The notes under the pieces were generated by a model that had not been told where the DNA came from, did not search any database, and saw only the letters and a program-made list of their open reading frames with translations. Position numbers and translations under genes: made by a program. This document shows, piece after piece, positions 17,123 through 27,741 of a stretch of DNA of 64,000 bases; position 1 is the stretch's first letter, and every line of letters starts with the position of its first letter. The stretch spans positions 806,001 to 870,000 of the forward strand of contig NZ_CP019724.1 of assembly GCF_002005225.1 (NCBI RefSeq), read 5' to 3'. Source of the DNA: Streptomyces pactum. Lineage in GTDB: Bacteria > Actinomycetota > Actinomycetes > Streptomycetales > Streptomycetaceae.

Positions 17123-17575
17123 TCAGCCCCGGCCGGCGGGCGGGTCGGCGAGAACGCCGTTGAGCAGGCCGGTGGCCTGGCCGACTTCGATCAGGTAGCC
17201 GTCCGGGTCACGCAGGTAGCACCGCAGTTCGGCCTTGCGGTCGATCGGCGGAGTGAGGAACTCGGCGCCCAGCGCACTCCATTCGCGGTAGCAGCGTTCG
17301 ATGTCGGCCACCCGGATGTTGAGGAAGCTCGTGGCCGTCCCGGGATCGGCCGGCGGACGCAGCGTGACATCGGGTTTGTCCGGGGTCGGCCCGCCGCCGG
17401 GGTTCATGATGAGCCAGCCGTTCGCGAGCTTGACGATGCACGGGTTCTCCGCGAGCACCACCTCGCCGCCGAGCACGTCACGGTAGAAGGCACGAGAGCG
17501 CGGCACGTCGGCCACGGTGAGGAAGTGGGTGAGCAGCAGTCCGGACTCCGGTGCGGGCAGGTCTTCGCGGAGCAT
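17123..17575 (-). CDS. VOC (glyoxalase/bleomycin-resistance-like) family protein
   Basis: The product is 150 residues. The paired beta-alpha-beta-beta-beta modules read LLLTHFLTVADVPRSRAFYR with DVLGGEVVL, and later FLNIRVADIERCYREWSALG with CYLRDPDGYLIEVGQ. Metal ligand candidates are the His of LLTHF and the final Glu of LIEVGQ. Members are lyases, dioxygenases or drug-binding proteins; the specific role is unknown. ATG 17575 was chosen because the fold begins soon after; an in-frame ATG at about 17614 would add 13 residues. Confidence 0.87.
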   Translation of the reverse strand: MLREDLPAPESGLLLTHFLTVADVPRSRAFYRDVLGGEVVLAENPCIVKLANGWLIMNPGGGPTPDKPDVTLRPPADPGTATSFLNIRVADIERCYREWSALGAEFLTPPIDRKAELRCYLRDPDGYLIEVGQATGLLNGVLADPPAGRG

Positions 17576-17715
17576 GCTTCGGTCCCCCACGCTTGTGTGA
17601 CGGGTTTCCTCCATCATGGACCGCGGTCGCCCGGACGGAAAGACGATCAAGAAGGTGCGAGAACCAGCCGCCCCGCATCTCGCCCGCTTCCGGTCTGCGG
17701 TGCGCCTCCGCCCTC

Positions 17716-17790
17716 ATCGGCAACGGCAACGGCAACGGCAACGGCGGACGGTAGGCGGACGGCGGTAGGCGGTCGGCGGTAGGCGGGCGC
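17716..17790. repeat. Simple repeats cggcaa and ggtaggcgg
   Basis: Four tandem copies of cggcaa are followed by three iterations of a ggtaggcgg-type unit. No gene is credible here. The stretch lies between a VOC gene and a membrane-protein gene. Confidence 0.8.
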
Positions 17791-17903
17791 CACGGCGTGC
17801 CGGTGGGCCCGGTCCGCGGGACGGGCTGCGGCCGTGACGGATGCGGTCGACCGGGCCGACGGCGTCGAGGTACGCCGCCCGCATCGTGCCCGGACGGTCG
17901 CGG

Positions 17904-18467
17904 TCACGAGGAAGCCGCGCTCGGCTCCCGCTCGCCGAGCGACGGCCGAGACGCTGATCGGCGTGCTGTTCCTCGCGGCCTGCGGCCACGCCGCGTCTGC
18001 CCCCAGGGCTTGAGGAGCGAGATCACCGTCATGAAGACATACGCGGACAGCGAGACGACCGGCCCGAACAGCACCTCCCCCGCGTCGGGCAGCGCCCCGC
18101 CCGCGGCGACCGCGGCGACGGCCGAGTTCACGCCCGGGCGCAGCGCGAAGACCGTGGCGGTCGTCGTGGCCAGCGTCAGCCAGAACTTCGTGTACACCCA
18201 CCGGTGCCGGGCCAGCCCCCACGGGGTGCCCAGGGCCAGCACCACACCGCTCGACAGGGTGAGGAAGGCGAGGGGCAGCAGGAGCCAGTCGGCGAAGAGC
18301 TTCATGCCACGGACACTGGCCTCCACGGTCACCGGGGAGGCGGTGGTGGCGGCGGTGACACCGAGCGCCAGCAGGCCGAGCGAGAGACCGAGCCAGCCGG
18401 CGGAGGCGACGACATGGACGACGAGGGAGGCCCGGCGTGCGGGACGGCTGAGTTTCACCCCACCCAC
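17904..18467 (-). CDS. Four-helix integral membrane protein (DUF2269-like)
   Basis: The product is 187 residues with four hydrophobic helices: ASLVVHVVASAGWLGLSLGL, a second near LFADWLLLPLAFLTLSSGVV, WVYTKFWLTLATTTATVFAL, and VVSLSAYVFMTVISLLKPWG. The H-x(6)-GW pattern at the N-terminus and the LxSGV segment fit DUF2269-type proteins. The C-terminus is Arg-rich and cytoplasmic. The function is unknown. It is divergent from the DoxX-like gene, with a shared 180-base promoter region. Confidence 0.8.
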   Translation of the reverse strand: MGGVKLSRPARRASLVVHVVASAGWLGLSLGLLALGVTAATTASPVTVEASVRGMKLFADWLLLPLAFLTLSSGVVLALGTPWGLARHRWVYTKFWLTLATTTATVFALRPGVNSAVAAVAAGGALPDAGEVLFGPVVSLSAYVFMTVISLLKPWGQTRRGRRPRGTARRSASRPSLGEREPSAASS

Positions 18468-18648
18468 GCTGCCGGGCGACGGCCGTGAAGACGTCCGGCG
18501 ACGGGAGTAACCGCGCGTACTGACCCGGGCGTACGCGGCGAGGAGCGCCGTGCCCCGAACGGCGCAGTCCCTCCTCTCCCGCCCTGCGGGGCGCCCTGGC
18601 GCGCCCTAGGCTGGCGAGCGTCTCCAGGAAACGCCACTAGGAGTTCTC

Positions 18649-19074
18649 ATGCGCCTGCCCGTCGAACTCAGGCATGTCGCCCCACGACTGGCCACCGGGG
18701 CCTTCATCCTCAACTCCGGGCTGTCCAAGCGCGGGGCCGATGAGCAGACGGCCGCCATGCTGCACGGAATGGCGAAGAACGCCTATCCGTTCCTCGACAG
18801 GATGCAGCCCCAGACCTTCGCCAGGCTGCTCTCCGCCGGTGAGACGGCGCTCGGCGCCGCACTGCTCCTGCCGGTCGTGCCGACGGCCGTGGCGGGCATC
18901 GGCCTGACCGCCTTCTCGGCCGGGCTGGTGGGTCTGTACCTGCGCACACCCGGCATGCGCGAGGAGGGCAGCCTGCGCCCCACACAGGAGGGCACGGCCC
19001 TGGCGAAGGACACCTGGATGCTCGGCATCGGGATCGGATTCGTCGTCGACGGGATCACGCGCCGGAGCCGGTGA
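18649..19074 (+). CDS. DoxX-like small integral membrane protein
   Basis: The product is 141 residues, with ATG at 18649 behind TAGGAG. The hydrophobic segments are LATGAFILNSGLS, LSAGETALGAALLLPVVPTA with VAGIGLTAFSAGLVGLYL, and a C-terminal helix DTWMLGIGIGFVVDGI. The arrangement resembles DoxX/DoxD-type proteins, which are membrane subunits of unknown or redox function. It is probably monocistronic. Confidence 0.8.
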   Translation: MRLPVELRHVAPRLATGAFILNSGLSKRGADEQTAAMLHGMAKNAYPFLDRMQPQTFARLLSAGETALGAALLLPVVPTAVAGIGLTAFSAGLVGLYLRTPGMREEGSLRPTQEGTALAKDTWMLGIGIGFVVDGITRRSR

Positions 19075-19388
19075 GGCCACAGCGCGCCACATGACCGCGA
19101 CGGTAACGGCGAGCATCACCGGCATTAACGGGAAACCACGGAATCCGTCATGCAGCGTAATTCCGTTCAACTTTCGCCGAATCAACGCCGAATCACTGCC
19201 GAAACACACGTCACATCACTATGCTGAAACCGCTTCGCCGAGTTGGCGCAGCGGCTGCCGACGTGCCCGGGGAGGGGCACCGACCGCAGTCGTCGGGGGT
19301 GCGGAGAAAATCGGGGGAACGGCAGGTGCTGTTCCTGCCTCGAGTATTCGAGTATCTCGAGAGGTCGATCAGACCCCGTGGCGAGCCC
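19075..19388. other. Intergenic region before the secreted beta-trefoil gene
   Basis: It has lower GC than its surroundings near 19110-19215, consistent with a promoter. It includes a short inverted repeat GGCAGG-N7-CCTGCC at 19321-19339 and a direct repeat cgagtat. No open gene is supported. Confidence 0.4.
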
Positions 19389-19442
19389 ATGTGTCTCGCC
19401 ATCCCCGGCATTCGTTCGACGAAAGCTGAGGAATTCTCGTGA
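19389..19442 (+). CDS. 17-codon upstream ORF coupled to the secreted protein
   Basis: The ORF reads MCLAIPGIRSTKAEEFS and its TGA overlaps the GTG start of the next gene by two bases, so the two could be translationally coupled. The first seven residues equal the conserved N-terminus of HypC chaperones (MCLAIPG), but the rest does not match. There is no strong ribosome site before it. It could be a leader peptide, a remnant, or chance. Confidence 0.35.
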   Translation: MCLAIPGIRSTKAEEFS

Positions 19443-20113
19443 GACGTGTGACCTCCGTACTTCTGTCCCTGAGCGCCCTGCTGGCGACCTCCGCCCTGGT
19501 CGCCCCCGCGGCCGGAGCCGCCCCGGGTGCCGACCGGCCGGCCGCCGTGCCCGCCGGATGGGAGGCGGTGGACGCGGGCGACCTGGCGCGGATCACCGAG
19601 GAGAGCGACGCCCGGCGGGCCCCGCTCGCCGCCCCGGACGCCGCCCTCGCCGCGGAGGCGGAGCCCGAACTGCTGGCCATGCAGTCGGTCCGCAACGGCC
19701 GCTTCGTGGCCACCGAGGTCAATTACGCCGCCCCCAACACCGGTGCCCTGAGGGCCCGTTCGGAGGAATTCGGCGGATCCTGGGAGAGCTTCGCCTTCGA
19801 GTGGGACGAGGCCAGCCAGACGTACACCCTGAAGTCCCTGGCCAACAACCGCTACGTGGCGGTGGAGAAGAACTTCACCGGCAGCGCGCAGAACGTGTTG
19901 CGCGCCCGCTCCACGAGCGTGGGCGGCTGGGAGCGGTTCATCATGTACTACAACGAGGACCTGGACCGCTGGGCACTCCAGTCCACGCTGAACGGGCTCT
20001 TCGTGACCATGGAGAACGGCTACACCGGATCGCTCCAGTACGCGCTGCGCGCCCGTTCCACCGAGATCACCGGTTCCTGGGAGGAGTTCGTCCTGTACGA
20101 CCTCGGCGCCTGA
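19439..20113 (+). CDS. Secreted fascin-like beta-trefoil protein
   Basis: The product is 224 residues, starting at GTG 19439 with GAGGA 7 bases upstream. A Sec signal peptide (MRRVTSVLLSLSALLATSAL...AGAA) ends near residue 28. Then come three related repeats of about 45 residues, each with the pattern (S/N)xxxGxFV(A/T) and LRARS: AMQSVRNGRFVATEVNYAAP, LKSLANNRYVAVEKNFTGSA and LQSTLNGLFVTMENGYTGSL. This is the beta-trefoil pattern of fascin/actin-cross-linking-like domains, often carbohydrate- or protein-binding. The target is unknown. A strong terminator follows. Confidence 0.85.
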   Translation: MRRVTSVLLSLSALLATSALVAPAAGAAPGADRPAAVPAGWEAVDAGDLARITEESDARRAPLAAPDAALAAEAEPELLAMQSVRNGRFVATEVNYAAPNTGALRARSEEFGGSWESFAFEWDEASQTYTLKSLANNRYVAVEKNFTGSAQNVLRARSTSVGGWERFIMYYNEDLDRWALQSTLNGLFVTMENGYTGSLQYALRARSTEITGSWEEFVLYDLGA

Positions 20114-20123
20114 CGCCCGCCGA

Positions 20124-20170
20124 AAAGGCTTACCGGTGCCCGCGCAGAACTCGGCACCGGTGAGCCCTTT
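20124..20170 (+). terminator. Rho-independent-type hairpin after the beta-trefoil gene
   Basis: A 14-bp stem (GGCTTACCGGTGCC with GGCACCGGTGAGCC, one wobble pair) has a 12-base loop. It is flanked by AAAA before and TTT after, 10 bases beyond the stop codon. Confidence 0.75.
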
Positions 20171-20342
20171 CGAACCGGACCCGGAATTCCCGGTGGCGCG
20201 AAATCGCCTTGCGGGGCGGTGATGCCGGCACGACACTGAACATTCTCCGTATGTTCCTGTCACCACTTCGAACCCGCCGGGAATCGCCCGGAGCAGAGGA
20301 GCCGGCGCCGGTGCCCGGAAAAGACGAAATGGCTCCCTCGGA

Positions 20343-20924
20343 ATGAGCCCCGCCACACCGCCGTATCCGGCCCGGGGCGCCGCTTCGTACTGGGAGCCGG
20401 TGTGGCAGCGGGGCAGGCGCTTCCGGGCCATCGACCGCACGGAGACCGAAGCTCTGGGCCGGCACCTGGGCACCGGCCGCGGCCGGCCCGCACTGGACAT
20501 CGGCTGCGGCGAGGGAGCGCTCACCGCGCACCTCGCCGCACTCGGCTACCGGTCGGTCGGCGTCGACTGCTCCCCCACCGCCGTGGCCTTGGCCCGCACT
20601 CGGCATCCGGCCGCGGACATCCGGGTCTTCGACTTCGACGCCGACGACGCCGCTGGACTCCCCCACCCCGCGTTCGCCGTCATCACCTGCCGGCTCGTCT
20701 ACCGCTGGGCCGCCGACAAACCCGGCTTCCTCTCCCGCGTGCGCGCTCTCCTGGCACCCGGCGGCGTCTTCTGGGTGGTCACCTCCGTGCACGACCCCGC
20801 CCGGGGAGCCCCCAGGTCCTGGGACTGCGACGCCCCCGACGTGGAACTCCTCACCACCGGCTGGTCGAGGGTCGATGTCCACGAGCTCGATCCGTCCTTC
20901 CACTGCTACGGCCTGCGCCCCTGA
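20343..20924 (+). CDS. Class I SAM-dependent methyltransferase
   Basis: The product is 193 residues. Motif I is PALDIGCGEGALTAHLA and the second acidic position is VGVDCS. Motif II-like AVITCRLVYRWAADKPGFLS is followed by LLAPGGVFWVVTS. These identify the Rossmann methyltransferase fold. The nearest relatives by eye are Methyltransf_11/25-type enzymes; the substrate cannot be inferred. It appears monocistronic. Confidence 0.85.
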   Translation: MSPATPPYPARGAASYWEPVWQRGRRFRAIDRTETEALGRHLGTGRGRPALDIGCGEGALTAHLAALGYRSVGVDCSPTAVALARTRHPAADIRVFDFDADDAAGLPHPAFAVITCRLVYRWAADKPGFLSRVRALLAPGGVFWVVTSVHDPARGAPRSWDCDAPDVELLTTGWSRVDVHELDPSFHCYGLRP

Positions 20925-21070
20925 CCCGGTCCGCACGACCGGCTCCGGGGATTCCCGGCTGCGGAGCTCCTCGACGCCGGCACGGTACGGCAGGGCCCGG
21001 CAGGCGCGTTTTATCCCGTTCTCCCTGGCAACCCGTGCGGAGTATCTCCACGTGCAACGAGGTGAGAACC

Positions 21071-21466
21071 ATGCTGGTGCTGGGTCTCCTGCTCATGGCG
21101 GGCGCCGCCGCCTTCGCGGGGCTGCTGATCGCGGACAACCTGTCCGGCGGTCCGGACTACACGGTGTCGCTGCTGGGGAGCGAGCCATTCACGATCAGCA
21201 CACTCGGGGCGTTCCTCGGCGGTATCGCGCTGACCTTGATCTTCGGCCTGGGAATGTGGATGCTCCTGGCCGGAACGGTGCTGGCGCGCCACCGCGGCAA
21301 GAGGCGCCGCAGGGACCGGGACACCGCCAGGCGAGCCGCCGCCGAGCGCGACGAACTGGCCGGCCGGATGGAGGACGAGGGCGGCAGCAGCACGACGGGC
21401 GAGACGGCAGGACACCGCCCGGCGGCCTCCCACCGGCCACAGTGGCTCCGGCTCCACGGCCGCTGA
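21071..21466 (+). CDS. Small two-helix membrane protein with basic cytoplasmic tail
   Basis: The product is 131 residues. The ATG at 21071 is preceded by GAGGTGAGA. Hydrophobic helix 1 is MLVLGLLLMAGAAAFAGLLI and helix 2 is FLGGIALTLIFGLGMWMLLA. A Lys/Arg-rich segment (RHRGKRRRRDRDTARRAAAE) and a polar tail follow. The topology resembles LapA-domain proteins. The role is unknown. Confidence 0.75.
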   Translation: MLVLGLLLMAGAAAFAGLLIADNLSGGPDYTVSLLGSEPFTISTLGAFLGGIALTLIFGLGMWMLLAGTVLARHRGKRRRRDRDTARRAAAERDELAGRMEDEGGSSTTGETAGHRPAASHRPQWLRLHGR

Positions 21467-21700
21467 CCGGGTCGTCAGGCACGCCCCGTCGCGGCGGAAC
21501 GCGCTGCTCCCAGCGCGGCGCCCGGCCCTCCGGTCCGGTCCGCACCCGCCGGCGCCGCGGGCCCACCGTACGAGCCGAGGCTCGAGACGCAGGGTGCGGC
21601 CGGATAGTATGGGAGGCTGCCTTCCCCCGCGCAGGGCCGGACATCGCAGGGGGTTCCGCAGCGGTCCACCGGGCCCCGTCTCACCAGGAGAGCAACCGCC

Positions 21701-22528
21701 TTGTCCCAGCACGCCCCGAACGCCGCCGACCCCGACCTGCAGGCCGACTGCGGGAACTGCTTCGGACTGTGCTGCGTGGCTCTGCCCTTCGCCCGCTCGA
21801 CGGACTTCGCCGCGAACAAGGCCGCCGGCACCCCGTGCGGCAACCTCCGGCAGGACTTTGGCTGCGGTATCCACGAGCGGCTGCGAGACAGCGGTTACAA
21901 CGGTTGCACGGTCTTCGACTGCTTCGGGGCCGGGCAGAAGGTCTCCCAGGTGACTTTCGCAGGCCGTAGCTGGCGTGAGGAACCGGCGTCGGCCCGCACG
22001 ATGTACGAGGTCTTCCCGGTCATGCGGCACCTGCACGAGCTGCTGCGGTACACCGCCGAGGCCATGGACCTCCCGGCCGCCCGGCCCGTACGCCGCGCTC
22101 TGCGTCGCGCCCACGACCGGATCGACGCGATGACCCGGGACACGGCCGAGTCGCTGCTCGCGGTCGACACGACGGCGTTGCGCGGGGAAGTGAACGTCCT
22201 GCTGCTGCGGGCCAGCGAGCTTGCCCGCGCCGAAGTGCCCGGCCGCAAGAAGGACCACCGTGGCGCCGACCTCATGGGCAAGCGGATGCGGAACGCCAAG
22301 CTGCGCGGCGCCGGCATGCGCGGCGCCTGCCTGATCGCCGCCGACCTGTCCGGCGCGGACCTTCGGGGAGCGGATCTCATCGGAGCGGACCTGCGGGACA
22401 CGAACCTGTGCGGGGCGGACCTGACGGGAGCCCTCTTCCTCACGCAGCCGCAGCTCAACGCCGCCCGGGGTGACTCGGCGACCAGAATCCCGGCGGCCCT
22501 CCAGCGGCCCGGGCACTGGGCGGCGTGA
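21701..22528 (+). CDS. Pentapeptide-repeat protein with N-terminal Cys-rich domain
   Basis: The product is 275 residues, starting at TTG 21701 with AGGAG 10 bases upstream. The N-terminus has many Cys residues (CGNCFGLCCVALPF, later CGNLRQDFGCGIHERL and CTVFDCFGAGQ), a likely metal or Fe-S site similar to YkgJ-type clusters. The middle is helical. The C-terminus carries pentapeptide repeats of the A(D/N)LxG type (ADLSGADLRGADLIGADLRD), which form a right-handed quadrilateral helix. The function is unknown; the pairing of the two domains is seen in other Streptomyces proteins (memory). Confidence 0.85.
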   Translation: MSQHAPNAADPDLQADCGNCFGLCCVALPFARSTDFAANKAAGTPCGNLRQDFGCGIHERLRDSGYNGCTVFDCFGAGQKVSQVTFAGRSWREEPASARTMYEVFPVMRHLHELLRYTAEAMDLPAARPVRRALRRAHDRIDAMTRDTAESLLAVDTTALRGEVNVLLLRASELARAEVPGRKKDHRGADLMGKRMRNAKLRGAGMRGACLIAADLSGADLRGADLIGADLRDTNLCGADLTGALFLTQPQLNAARGDSATRIPAALQRPGHWAA

Positions 22529-22555
22529 ACCCCCGGACCACGTCGACCGCGGTCG

Positions 22556-22815
22556 TTGCTGCGTAGCGACCGGATCCGCGAGAACGCCGACGTGGTCGGC
22601 AGGTGGGTCACCGCGGACGGTCACATCCGTCAGGAGCTGCCGCCGGACGGACGCTACGACGAGGCCCGGGGAGACCGGCACAGTGCGTACGCCGGCCGGT
22701 ACACGGTGACCGGCGACCACCTCGATTACGTCGACGACACCGGTTTCACGGCCACGGGCGACATCCGGGACGGCGTGCTCCACCACGAACACCTCGTTCT
22801 CTACCGCACGCCCCG
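22556..22815 (+). pseudogene. Atu4866-like gene, probably truncated
   Basis: The segment VGRWVTADGHIRQELPPDGR, followed by YDEARG, SAYAGRYTVTGDHLDYVDDT and GFTATGDIRDGVLHHE, is a good Atu4866-family domain. The family normally ends near this LVLYR. Here the frame runs on for about 76 further low-complexity residues to 23059. There is no ribosome site at the TTG at 22556. I therefore treat it as a remnant whose 5' and 3' ends have been altered. A long hairpin at 22933-22967 follows. Confidence 0.55.
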
Positions 22816-22932
22816 GTGGCGTTCTCGCGGCAGCGACCGGAGAGCCGGCCTCCGGAGAGCGGGTGGAGGTGAGGGTGCCGGCGTCGTGGCGGCGCACGGT
22901 GGCCGGCACGCCCTCCTCGAGTGGGATGGCGA

Positions 22933-22967
22933 GAGGAACCCCGGCCGCCGCACGGCTGGGGTTCCTC
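22933..22967. terminator. Strong hairpin between the Atu4866 remnant and GH62 gene
   Basis: The 10-bp perfect outer stem GAGGAACCCC/GGGGTTCCTC extends inward to 15 pairs with one wobble and a 5-base loop. It is likely a transcription terminator for the rightward genes. Confidence 0.65.
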
Positions 22968-23069
22968 GAAGCGGTGGTGTCGGTCAGCAGGTGGAACCGA
23001 TCCGCCGTGAGCCGCTCACCCGCACGCCTGCGGACCGCACCACACCACGGTCACCGTGAACCGGGAAGG

Positions 23070-24800
<1,731 letters not shown>

Positions 24801-25010
24801 TCAGTGAACGGCGTCAATACCTCTCGCATGCATCGCTATCGACACCGAAACATTCGCGAGAACACATGCGCGAAACGTCGCACGTCACACCGGCCGCGTC
24901 GCGCAGAGGCGGCGGAATCCACCACCCTTCGCACTCAGGGCACCGATGCGCGGGGCAACCCTACGACCCCCACCGATGGCGACGCCGGGATTGGCCGATT
25001 CACCAGAGCG

Positions 25011-25023
25011 TCGAAAATTTCGA
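25011..25023. promoter_or_regulatory. TCGAAA-A-TTTCGA palindrome upstream of GH10 xylanase
   Basis: It is a perfect 6+1+6 inverted repeat. Related dyads are CGAA-ACA-TTCG at 24846-24856 and AGAAA-CT-TTTCT at 25033-25044. Palindromes of the GAAAnTTTC type have been described before Streptomyces xylanase genes (memory, unchecked), so this is a likely xylan-responsive operator. Confidence 0.55.
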
Positions 25024-25059
25024 GCACATGACAGAAACTTTTCTCGCGGGGAGTATTGA

Positions 25060-26766
<1,707 letters not shown>

Positions 26767-27018
26767 CCGGACCCGCCACAAACGAAGGGGCGAATCGATG
26801 ACGGCCTACGGTGCGGCTGCTCCGGCCCCTCCAGGACGACATCGTTGATGGTCCCGGGTCGCCGCCGTGGTGGCGGCGACCCTCGCGATCGGTGCACCGA
26901 CCGGGTCGGCGCCGCCCCACAGTGCCAGTTGATCAGGCTGTCGTCCGGCGGCGGATACGGAGGCACCTCGCCTCCGGCGAGCGGTACGCACCCGATTCGG
27001 GGCGGCGGCCCGGGCGGG

Positions 27019-27597
27019 TCAGGCGCCGGCCGCGGTCCGCGGGGCGCACAGGGCGTTCGTCACGAGCTCGCGCGCGTATGCGGCGTCCAGTCGGCCAGGG
27101 CGGAAGAGGATGCGGTACATGATCGGCGCCACGACACGGTCGATCAGCAGTTCCGTCTCGGGCACCGGCTCCCCCCGCCGCACCGCACGGGCCAACACGG
27201 CGTCGATCTGCTCGGCGGCATACGCCGAACACCGACCGGCGTTGGTGCCGTCGGGGTCGCCGAGCAGGGCGTCCCGGATGTAGGCGCGGCCGGACGGCGA
27301 GGCCATCTCGTCGAGGAACTGTTCCGCCCACGCGTCGAGATCGGCTCGCAGGTTTCCGAGATCGGCCGGGCCCGTTTCCGGGCGCAGTCGTTCGACGGCC
27401 ACGTCGGACAGGAGTTCTTGCAGGTCGCCCCAGCGACGGTAGATCGTGGAGGGGGTCACGCCCGCCCGAGTGGCCACCATCGGGACCGTGAGCGCGTCGC
27501 GGCCCGCCTCCTCCACGAGTTCACGTACCGCCGCATGAACGGACTCCTGTACGCGTGCGCTGCGCCCGCCGGGACGGGCCATGGGCTTGGGACTCAT
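27019..27597 (-). CDS. TetR-family repressor
   Basis: The product is 192 residues. The N-terminal HTH reads LVEEAGRDALTVPMVATRAG followed by VTPSTIYRRWGDLQELLSDV, the canonical TetR recognition helix. The C-terminal ligand domain is of the TetR_C_11-like type (PSGRAYIRDALLGDP; LIDRVVAPIMYRILFRPG). I chose ATG 27597 because AAGGTGG lies 6 bases upstream; a GTG three codons earlier is possible. A site at 27610-27627 in its own promoter nearly matches a palindrome at 29388-29406 in front of the amidase and MFS units. It therefore probably controls itself and that module. Confidence 0.9.
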   Translation of the reverse strand: MSPKPMARPGGRSARVQESVHAAVRELVEEAGRDALTVPMVATRAGVTPSTIYRRWGDLQELLSDVAVERLRPETGPADLGNLRADLDAWAEQFLDEMASPSGRAYIRDALLGDPDGTNAGRCSAYAAEQIDAVLARAVRRGEPVPETELLIDRVVAPIMYRILFRPGRLDAAYARELVTNALCAPRTAAGA

Positions 27598-27609
27598 GCG
27601 ATCCACCTT

Positions 27610-27627
27610 AACGCGAATCCGTTGCTT
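27610..27627. promoter_or_regulatory. Operator-like site in the tetR promoter
   Basis: AACGCGAATCCGTTGCTT lies 13 bases upstream of the TetR start. It agrees at 16 of 18 positions with the sequence at 29391-29408. It is likely an autoregulatory operator. Confidence 0.6.
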
Positions 27628-27741
27628 CTAGGCGGTGGCCGGTGCCGGCGACCCGCAGGGCGCCATGTCCGGGCGCCCGGGCACGACTCACGCCCCTGCG
27701 ACGAGACGCGACCGCATGACCACGCGAACGTCCGCCTTCCC

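Noticed and set aside
19389..19442. A HypC gene
   Set aside because: Only the first seven residues match; there is no remaining HypC sequence and no hydrogenase genes nearby.
22816..23069. Minus-strand frame reading VPLAIPLEEGVPATVRRH as a gene end
   Set aside because: Most of it lies over a strong 15-bp hairpin and the frame has no start or known domain.
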